64,000 nt of DNA. It comes from Nostoc carneum NIES-2107. GTDB taxonomy: Bacteria > Cyanobacteriota > Cyanobacteriia > Cyanobacteriales > Nostocaceae. Both the position numbers and the translations under genes were made by a program. Under the pieces are notes generated by a model. The model did not search any database, was not told where the DNA came from, and was given only the letters and a program-made list of their open reading frames with translations. The DNA is taken from positions 5,355,007 through 5,419,006 of the forward strand of contig AP018180.1 of NCBI GenBank assembly GCA_002368155.1, given 5' to 3'. Position 1 is the first letter of the stretch; each line of letters opens with the position of its first letter. Shown one piece after another: positions 37,772 through 43,958 of this stretch.

Positions 37772-38470
37772 ATGAAACGTAATGGTTCCATCAAATCACA
37801 AATTTCCCACGAGAAAAAAGATAAGAAACTGTGGCGATTGATACGAAAAGTCGCTTGTGGTATGTGCTTTGTCCTGGGTATTTGGCTGATTTGTACCACT
37901 ATAACCCTAGTTTCTGCATCTTCACAGTCTGTAGATGCCTTTTTTGTGCTTGGTGGCAGTATTCAACGAGAAATATACGTAGCTCGAGAGGCAAAAAGGT
38001 ACCCTAATATTCCAATTTTGATTTCTCATGGTTCGCTAGAGCCTTGTATCTGGCTATTATTTCAGCGAGAAGGTACGGAGTTGCAAAACGTTTGGTTAGA
38101 GGATTGTGCAAATTCTACTTGGGAAAATTTCTATTATGGGATTCCGATTCTGCGGCGCTGGGGTGTACATAAAGTAAAACTGATTACATCACAAACCCAT
38201 TTACCGAGAGCGCAATGGATGGCGCAAATTCTCTTGGGAGCAAATGGCATTTGGGTAGAGCCAGATATTGTTCAGGAGCAAGGTATCCCTGGTAATCGTG
38301 AATCTTGGCAAAAAACTACATTAGATGTCACCCGTAGTTTGTTATGGGCGGGTTTCAGTCAAATTATGCAGCCGCAATGTTCAAAGGTGAAAAGGTTGGC
38401 TGAGGTGGATATGCAAGCTTGGGAGAGTCGAGGGTTTAGGTGTGAACATCAGGGGATGTTGGGGAGATGA
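37772..38470 (+). CDS. YdcF-family (DUF218) membrane-anchored protein
   Basis: A 232-residue DUF218/YdcF-like protein. It has a basic N-terminus, one membrane span (about 28-50, VACGMCFVLGIWLICTTITL) and the DUF218 fold outside: VDAFFVLGGSIQRE, ILISHGSLEP, LEDCANSTWENFYYGIPILR and KLITSQTHLPRAQWMAQILL. Family members include E. coli SanA and ElyC (envelope integrity) and proteins binding nucleotide cofactors; the biochemical function is not settled. The C-terminal end overlaps the open upstream extension of the next frame but not its chosen start. Confidence 0.85.
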   Translation: MKRNGSIKSQISHEKKDKKLWRLIRKVACGMCFVLGIWLICTTITLVSASSQSVDAFFVLGGSIQREIYVAREAKRYPNIPILISHGSLEPCIWLLFQREGTELQNVWLEDCANSTWENFYYGIPILRRWGVHKVKLITSQTHLPRAQWMAQILLGANGIWVEPDIVQEQGIPGNRESWQKTTLDVTRSLLWAGFSQIMQPQCSKVKRLAEVDMQAWESRGFRCEHQGMLGR

Positions 38471-38531
38471 GGAGGTGTTTCTCAAAGAGGTAGACATTAA
38501 AATAACGCTGGGAAGAATTGCAAGTAAGTTT

Positions 38532-38858
38532 ATGGCAGATATTCAAGTAGCAATTGAGGGTGAGGATGCGATCGCAGCAACGGAGGAGTTGTTGGCGATT
38601 CCTGGTATATCTGGTGACTATACGGTAAATACAGAAGCACCGGAACGAGAAACAGTAGTTGCAACGGTGGCGACTATCGTGGGGATTGTTGGGGGTGCGA
38701 TCGCAATTGCTGAACAAATCCGCAAGTGGTATCAGGAGTATCAAGGGAAACAGTCTGGTAAAAGAATTGAAAAGGTGTTGATTGTGGGGCGCAATGGTAG
38801 GCGGTTGTTGTTGAAGAATCCGACGGTGGAGGAGATTCGGCAAATTTTGGAACCTTAA
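38532..38858 (+). CDS. EACC1-like effector-associated small protein
   Basis: A 108-residue protein from the ATG at 38532 (frame open back to 38442 but that part overlaps the YdcF gene and is not conserved-looking). Features: MADIQVAIEGEDAIAATEEL, a hydrophobic stretch TVVATVATIVGIVGGAIAIA (possible membrane helix), then KRIEKVLIVGRNGRRLLLKN and a final VEEIRQILE. This pattern fits the effector-associated constant component 1 (EACC1) family reported in bacterial conflict systems next to CHAT-type or trypsin-like effectors. It lies directly upstream of a CHAT-NTPase-TPR gene, which supports this. Its mechanism is unknown. Confidence 0.75.
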   Translation: MADIQVAIEGEDAIAATEELLAIPGISGDYTVNTEAPERETVVATVATIVGIVGGAIAIAEQIRKWYQEYQGKQSGKRIEKVLIVGRNGRRLLLKNPTVEEIRQILEP

Positions 38859-38860
38859 AG

Positions 38861-38930
38861 GCGGGATGAATCGTAAAGAGGCGATGGATCAAGACGCGAT
38901 GGGTTAAGACGCGATTCATCGCGTCTCTAC
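38861..38930. repeat. AGACGCG palindromic repeat, copy b
   Basis: Between the EACC1-like and CHAT genes: AGACGCGATTCATCGCGTCT at 38907-38926, followed by CTAC, and preceded by partial units (AAGACGCGATGGG). Non-coding spacer between two genes of one module. Confidence 0.9.
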
Positions 38931-38994
38931 AAATATGGGATGGGATTGGGGGTGATAGACTTGGGGATAATACTGGGTTTTTGGGATTCGGAAT

Positions 38995-41900
38995 GTGCAA
39001 GTCATCCACCTTGAACTGAAGCATATTGCGGGTGATTACGTAGAGTTACGGTATTTTGTTGATAATCCAAATGAGTATGAAAGGCGATCGCTCCCCCTTA
39101 AAGAAATCGCTGATTTGATTGAATTGGCAGAGCGAGATTATTACGTTTCGTCGTTACCAGAGGATTATGCAGTAACTGGGCGGCGGTTGTATAACTGGTT
39201 GGATGGGAGCGATCGCTATTTACAATCCTTGCTAGATAAGCATCGCCGGGAAGGGGTTGTATTAGCTATCAACACCGAACTTGTAGAGACGCGATTCATC
39301 GCGTCTTCGGAAATCGCGTCTGCACAAAGCGCGTCTCCACAAAACACGTCTCCACAAATCGCGTCTCTACACCATCTACCCTGGGAAGTTTTACACGATG
39401 GTACTAGCTTCCTAGTGCAACGTATCCCCGCTATTGTCCCCGTGCGGTGGGTGTCGGACAGCAAGGTAAAAAAATTGACTATTGCAGGGGAACCAGAAAA
39501 CCGGGCGCTCAATGTTTTGTTTATGGCGACTTCGCCCTTGAATGTCTCACCTGTGCTGGATTTTGAGGCGGAAGAAGCGCGGATTTTAGCAGCGACGGCA
39601 CGGCAACCTTTAGCCTTGACAGTGGAAGAAAGCGGCTGTTTGTCCGAGTTGGGTTATTTGGTTGATAGTTACGACCAGAATTATTTTGATGTTTTACACC
39701 TGACTGGTCATGCTACTTTACAAGATGGGCGATCGCGCTTCGTTACAGAAACCCTCACAGGTGAAGCTTACTATGCCAGTGCAGCAGATATCGCCGAAGA
39801 ATTACAATTTCGACTGCCGAAACTGATTTTCCTCTCTGGTTGTCGCACTGGACAAGCTGGTAATGGGGGTGATTTACCTTCAATGGCAGAAGAATTGCTG
39901 CAAGCTGGTGCAAAAGCGGTTTTGGGTTGGGGACAAAAGGTATTAGATCCAGAAGCGACGGCTGCGGCGGCTGCATTGTATCAGGAATTAGCGGCGGGGA
40001 AGCAAATTGTCGAGGCGGTTGCTAGTACTTATCAAGCATTAATTCAGAATCAAGCGCGGGATTGGCATTTGTTGCGGCTGTATGCAGCAGGTGATTTACC
40101 CAGTGCATTAGTCACACCTTTGCGGACTCGTGGACGAACACCAGCGCCAGCGCCTTCTGTGACTACCCAGTTTTTAGATCCGGCGGGTAAGGTGAAAGTC
40201 CCGACGCGGGAAAGTTTTGTTGGTCGTCGCCGTCAGTTGCAAAATTGTTTAAGGATACTGACACAATCTCCCGATGAAATTGGGGTGTTGATTCATGGGA
40301 TGGGCGGTTTGGGTAAAAGTAGTTTAGCAGCTAGGCTGTGTGACAGACTGCCGACTTTTGAGCGTGTTGTGTGGGTGGGGAGAATTGATGAAGGTAATTT
40401 AGTGAGTCGGTTGGCGGAAAAGTTGGATGATAACGAACAACGCAAAAGCTTACAAAATTACGATGAAGAATTGAGATTTCGGTTGCGGCGAGTTTTGCAG
40501 CAGTTGCATGAGGGTGGAAAGGCGTTTTTGTTAGTGCTGGATGACTTTGAAGTGAATTTAGCACCCCGCAATGAGAGTTATGTGCTGCAAGCGGAAGTAG
40601 CCGAGGTGTTGAAAGCTTTGGTTTGGGCGATTAGAGAAAATTACACATCCCACCGCATTATTATTACTTGCCGTTACGATTTTGAATTTAGTCTGTTGCA
40701 GTATTTCTACAAGCAGCCGTTGGATGCACTGCAAGGCGCAGATTTGCGAAAAAAGTTTAATCGCCTCACAGCTTTTGGTGACAAATCTCAGGTTGATGAG
40801 GCGTTGAAGTTACAGGCGCAGAAGTTGGCGGATGGGAATCCCCGCTTACTTGAATGGTTAGATAAGATTCTGCAAAATAAAACAGTTGATCGCGCAGCAA
40901 TTTTGCAGAGGTTAGCAGCAGATCCGGTGGAGTTGCGAGAGCAAGTTTTGGCAGAAGCGCTGCTGCAACAGATGGATGAAACTATGCGGGAGATGTTGTC
41001 ACGGGGTTTGGTGTTTGAGTTACCAGTTCCGAGGGAAGCGTTAGCCGCAGTTTGTGAGAATATCCCTAGTTTGGAACATTATATTAATCGGGCGGTGGCG
41101 TTGGGGTTGTTGGAAGTCAGCCATGATGAGGCGTTGCGAGTGCCGCGTATTTTGCCTGTGCAGTTAGCGGTAGATGGGGAGGGTTTGTATAAGCAAGCGG
41201 CTGAGGTGTTGTATCGCCTTTGGTGGGAAGAGGTGGAAACTTCAACTGAGGAAAAAGGGTTAGAAATTCATCGGTTGGCGTTGTTGGGGAAAGAAGAAAA
41301 AAAAGCAGCTGACATAGCCAGCAGTTTAGCAAATCGCTGGTGGCAACAAAGCCGTTTTAGAGAAGCATTGCAACTGTGCAAATCAACCTTAGAAATTACT
41401 GAAGACTATCGCGTTCTCAAGGAGATGGGCTATTGTGAGAGCTTAGTTGGTGAAGTTGATAAAGCACTAAAGCATTATCAACAAGCGTTAAACCTTTGTC
41501 CCCCAGAAGACAAACAAGAACAAGCAGCAATTAGTCACTATTTAGGGATGCTCAAAGCCAATAGCGGCGAAATCACCGAAGCGATCGCTCTATATCAACA
41601 ATCCCTGGCGCTCAAAGAACAAATCGGCGATGTCCAAGGCAAAGCGGCGACGTTGCACGAACTGGGGAGACTCAAAGCCAATAGCGGGGAAATCACTGAA
41701 GCGATCGCTCTATATCAACAATCCCTGGCGCTCAAAGAACAAATCGGCGATGTCCAAGGCAAAGCGGCGACGTTGCACGAACTGGGGAGACTCAAAGCCA
41801 ATAGCGGGGAAATCACCGCAGCGATCGCTCTATATCAACAATCCCTGGCGCTCTTTGAACAAATCGGCGATGTCCAAGGCAAAGCGGCGACGTTGCACGA

Positions 41901-42414
41901 ACTGGGGAGACTCAAAGCCAATAGCGGGGAAATCACCGCAGCGATCGCCCTTTATCAACAATCCCTGGCTATTGAGGAACAAATCGGCAATGTCCAAGGC
42001 AAAGCGGCGACGTTGCACAATCTGGGAATGCTCAAAGCCAATAGCGGGGAAATCACCGAAGCGATCGCTCTATATCAACAATCCCTGGCGCTCAAGGAAC
42101 AAATCGGCAATGTCCAAGGCAAAGCGGCGACTTTGCACTGTCTGGGAATGCTCAAAGCCAATAGCGGGGAAATCACCGAAGCGATCGCCCTTTATCAACA
42201 ATCCCTGGCTATTGAGGAACAAATCGGCAATGTCCAAGGCAAAGCAATGACTTTGTGGTGCTTAGGACATTTAGCAGAAAAACAGGGTAATTACAATCAA
42301 GCACTAGATTATTTGCAGCCAGCCTTGGAGATATTGCAGCGTATCCAATCGCCTGATGCTGAAGCAGTTAGGCAAATGGTAGTGAGAGTACAAGGGTTAA
42401 TTTATAATTCGTAA
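38995..42414 (+). CDS. CHAT-NTPase-TPR conflict-type protein
   Basis: A 1139-residue STAND-like protein. The CHAT caspase-like domain (about 125-370) has His239 in LHLTGHA and Cys283 in LSGCRTGQ. The NTPase (about 405-700) has Walker A HGMGGLGKSS (434-443), Walker B FLLVLDDFEVN and a GxP-like NPRLLEW. The C-terminal sensor is a TPR array with six near-identical 40-residue units plus degenerate ones (about 820-1110). Such proteins are thought to oligomerise on sensing a trigger through the repeats and activate the protease; this is family knowledge. Residues about 97-126 are translated from an inserted palindromic repeat. The EACC1-like gene upstream probably works with it. Confidence 0.9.
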   Translation: MQVIHLELKHIAGDYVELRYFVDNPNEYERRSLPLKEIADLIELAERDYYVSSLPEDYAVTGRRLYNWLDGSDRYLQSLLDKHRREGVVLAINTELVETRFIASSEIASAQSASPQNTSPQIASLHHLPWEVLHDGTSFLVQRIPAIVPVRWVSDSKVKKLTIAGEPENRALNVLFMATSPLNVSPVLDFEAEEARILAATARQPLALTVEESGCLSELGYLVDSYDQNYFDVLHLTGHATLQDGRSRFVTETLTGEAYYASAADIAEELQFRLPKLIFLSGCRTGQAGNGGDLPSMAEELLQAGAKAVLGWGQKVLDPEATAAAAALYQELAAGKQIVEAVASTYQALIQNQARDWHLLRLYAAGDLPSALVTPLRTRGRTPAPAPSVTTQFLDPAGKVKVPTRESFVGRRRQLQNCLRILTQSPDEIGVLIHGMGGLGKSSLAARLCDRLPTFERVVWVGRIDEGNLVSRLAEKLDDNEQRKSLQNYDEELRFRLRRVLQQLHEGGKAFLLVLDDFEVNLAPRNESYVLQAEVAEVLKALVWAIRENYTSHRIIITCRYDFEFSLLQYFYKQPLDALQGADLRKKFNRLTAFGDKSQVDEALKLQAQKLADGNPRLLEWLDKILQNKTVDRAAILQRLAADPVELREQVLAEALLQQMDETMREMLSRGLVFELPVPREALAAVCENIPSLEHYINRAVALGLLEVSHDEALRVPRILPVQLAVDGEGLYKQAAEVLYRLWWEEVETSTEEKGLEIHRLALLGKEEKKAADIASSLANRWWQQSRFREALQLCKSTLEITEDYRVLKEMGYCESLVGEVDKALKHYQQALNLCPPEDKQEQAAISHYLGMLKANSGEITEAIALYQQSLALKEQIGDVQGKAATLHELGRLKANSGEITEAIALYQQSLALKEQIGDVQGKAATLHELGRLKANSGEITAAIALYQQSLALFEQIGDVQGKAATLHELGRLKANSGEITAAIALYQQSLAIEEQIGNVQGKAATLHNLGMLKANSGEITEAIALYQQSLALKEQIGNVQGKAATLHCLGMLKANSGEITEAIALYQQSLAIEEQIGNVQGKAMTLWCLGHLAEKQGNYNQALDYLQPALEILQRIQSPDAEAVRQMVVRVQGLIYNS
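39283..39370. repeat. AGACGCG palindromic repeat cluster inside the CHAT gene, copy c
   Basis: Starts GTAGAGACGCG, contains AGACGCGATTCATCGCGTCT (39287-39306) and then degenerate units (AATCGCGTCTGCAC, GCGCGTCTCCAC, AACACGTCTCCAC, AATCGCGTCTCTAC). It is translated without a stop as a Ser/Ala-rich stretch just before the conserved LPWEVLHDG of the CHAT protein. Confidence 0.92.
41527..42246 (+). repeat. 120-bp coding tandem repeat (TPR units)
   Basis: Six consecutive 120-bp units, each encoding a 40-residue TPR of the form LHELGRLKANSGEITEAIAL (start only shown), with only a few differences between units. Each unit carries one HIP1 site or a near match. The uniform length and high identity point to recent expansion or gene conversion. 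Confidence 0.95.
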
Positions 42415-42435
42415 TTTGTCATTTGTCATTTTTCA

Positions 42436-42500
42436 TTGCGAATGGAGCGTTCGCGTAGCGTCCCGTTCGCGGTAGCGTAGCAAAGGGAAGCGGAATGACA
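42436..42500. repeat. GC-rich dispersed repeat (GCGTTCGCGTAGCGTCC type)
   Basis: Contains GGAGCGTTCGCGTAGCGTCC and CGGTAGCGTAGCAAAGGGAA, resembling GC-rich dispersed repeats common in Nostocales genomes (see also 20638-20690 with CTACGACGGGCTACGCC). Non-coding, after the CHAT gene. Confidence 0.6.
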
Positions 42501-42516
42501 GTTATAATTCAACTCG

Positions 42517-43026
42517 ATGGTGCTGGGTGCGATCGCCGATTTTGCCTTAAGCTATCTTATTCACCAGTCTTTGATATTCATTAATGAGGCTTGGAAGCTC
42601 GTGAATGAGGCTCGGAAGTTCATTAATGAGGCTCAGAAGTTCATGAATGAGGCTCGGAAGCTCGTGAATGAGGCTCGGAAGTTCATTAATAAGGCTCAGA
42701 AGTTCGTGAATGAGGCTCGGAAGCTCATGAATGAGGCTCAGAAGCTCGTGAATGAAGCTCGGAAGTTCATTAATGAGGCTCAGAAGCTCGTGAATGAAGC
42801 TCGGAAGTTCATTAATGAGGCTCGGAAGTTCATTAATGAGCCTTTGATATTTGTTTACCTGCTTTTTAGGCTAATACTTGGGTTATCTTACCTTGCGATC
42901 GCCCCAATTCAGCCCGAAGCAAATTCTAAACTAAAGAATCTGGCATCCTCTAGCATCAATCAGCACAGGTTATATTCATTACGTCCGATAAATTTTGTCA
43001 ATCAATCGCCAGCTTTGTGCATCTAA
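42517..43026 (+). CDS. possible heptapeptide-repeat protein (uncertain)
   Basis: A 169-residue open frame (ATG 42517) whose central part is 12 copies of a 7-residue unit, EARKFIN/EAQKLVN. This would form a charged amphipathic helix or coiled coil, between hydrophobic ends (LSYLIHQSLIFI and IFVYLLFRLILGLSYL). No Shine-Dalgarno is evident. Repeats whose unit is a multiple of three stay open by default in several frames, so this may be non-coding repeat DNA. The frame-preserving variation (Arg/Gln, Lys, Phe/Leu, Ile/Val/Met changes) is mildly in favour of coding. No family recognised. Confidence 0.35.
   Translation: MVLGAIADFALSYLIHQSLIFINEAWKLVNEARKFINEAQKFMNEARKLVNEARKFINKAQKFVNEARKLMNEAQKLVNEARKFINEAQKLVNEARKFINEARKFINEPLIFVYLLFRLILGLSYLAIAPIQPEANSKLKNLASSSINQHRLYSLRPINFVNQSPALCI
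42583..42834. repeat. 21-bp tandem repeat, 12 units
   Basis: Twelve consecutive 21-bp units of the type AATGAGGCTCGGAAGTTCAT plus one base, with variation at about six positions. The array is bordered on both sides by CTTTGATATT (near 42569 and 42842). It is not a CRISPR because there are no spacers. Confidence 0.95.
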
Positions 43027-43248
43027 TTATCACTATGTCTTGTGATTTTACCCAAATTTGTAATATGCGATCGCTGTAGGGAAATAGATATTTTAAACAG
43101 AATGGAAATGCGATATTTTTTTGATTGCAAAGATGAATAGATTAGGGTTATGTGGGAATAATTCGGCATTTTTTGGGTTGGCGATTACATAAATGCGAGG
43201 CAATAATTACATGATTATAAATTCTTTGCATCAATTAAAGATGTAATC

Positions 43249-43884
43249 ATGAATAATTCTAATCTTCAACCAAATAACGACAAACCTAAATACAACGGTA
43301 AATATCGAGTTGATTCTACACGTTTGCCAGCATGGAATTATGCAACTAATGGTGCATATTTTCTGACTATTTGCACGAAGGGTAAAGAATGCTTTTTTGG
43401 TGAGGTTGTGCAGGGGGAAATGCAGTTATCGCCAGTTGGAGAGGTTGCACGAAGGTTGTGGGGTGAGATTCCTCATCAGTTTTCTAATTGTGATATTGAT
43501 GTGTTTTGCGTTATGCCTAATCATATTCACGGGATTCTTATCCTTAATCAAATACAAATGGAATCGGTGAATTCGGAAGAAGGCGCGATGAATTTCGATG
43601 ACGAAGAAGAAGACGCGATGAATCGCGTCTCTACAAGAGGGGGGGTGACGGGGTTGTTTAATCCGATGTTGTCGAAAAATTCGGTTTCTAAAATTGTGCG
43701 GTGGTATAAGGGACGATGTACGTTTGAAATTAATCAAATTTATGAAGGTTTTGGATGGCAAGAACGGTTTTATGATGAAATAATCCGCAATCAATTCGCC
43801 CTGGATAAAATTCGACAATATATTATCGATAACCCAATCAATTGGGAACGCGATCGCGAACAACAACCCCATCCCCCCTTGTAG
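43249..43884 (+). CDS. RAYT: REP-associated tyrosine transposase (Y1/HUH)
   Basis: A 211-residue Y1-type transposase of the IS200-like/RAYT class. It starts YRVDSTRLPAWNYATNGAYF and LTICTKGKECFFGEV, has the HUH metal motif in MPNHIHGILIL, and the helix with the nucleophilic Tyr near YDEIIRN...IRQYIIDNP. There are no IS200 ends around it. Instead, palindromes AGACGCGATTCATCGCGTCT lie directly after its stop and even inside the gene (43611-43630, giving EEDAMNRVSTRGG in the protein). RAYTs excise and copy such palindromes. The stop TAG (43882-43884) is immediately followed by the palindrome. The inserted loop sits between conserved parts, so activity may remain. Confidence 0.9.
   Translation: MNNSNLQPNNDKPKYNGKYRVDSTRLPAWNYATNGAYFLTICTKGKECFFGEVVQGEMQLSPVGEVARRLWGEIPHQFSNCDIDVFCVMPNHIHGILILNQIQMESVNSEEGAMNFDDEEEDAMNRVSTRGGVTGLFNPMLSKNSVSKIVRWYKGRCTFEINQIYEGFGWQERFYDEIIRNQFALDKIRQYIIDNPINWERDREQQPHPPL
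43598..43640. repeat. AGACGCG palindromic repeat inside RAYT gene, copy d
   Basis: AGACGCGATGAATCGCGTCT at 43611-43630 (reverse complement of the common core), with CTAC after it, read in frame in the RAYT coding sequence. Confidence 0.9.
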
Positions 43885-43958
43885 AGACGCGATTCATCGC
43901 GTCTTCTTCCAGATTCATCGCGTCTTCTTCTTCCAGATTCATCACGTCATCGCGTCTT
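43881..43958. repeat. AGACGCG palindromic repeat cluster between convergent genes, copy e
   Basis: GTAG then AGACGCGATTCATCGCGTCT (43885-43904), followed by two partial units (AGATTCATCGCGTCTTC, AGATTCATCACGTC) and ATCGCGTCTT. The left edge coincides with the RAYT stop codon and the right edge overlaps the end of the cyclase gene, whose stop TGA (43947-43949) is inside a GACGCGATGA unit. Confidence 0.9.

Noticed and set aside
41630-42250. 206-residue open frame in the TPR region reading a basic repeat (KAKRRRCTNWGDSKPIAGKS-like units)
   Set aside because: It is the shifted frame of the 120-bp coding repeat; a repeat whose length is a multiple of three keeps other frames open. The CHAT-NTPase-TPR frame is clearly the real one.
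42583-42834. Possible CRISPR array
   Set aside because: Units are contiguous 21-mers with no unique spacers; it is a plain tandem repeat. The heptamer arrays are rejected for the same reason.
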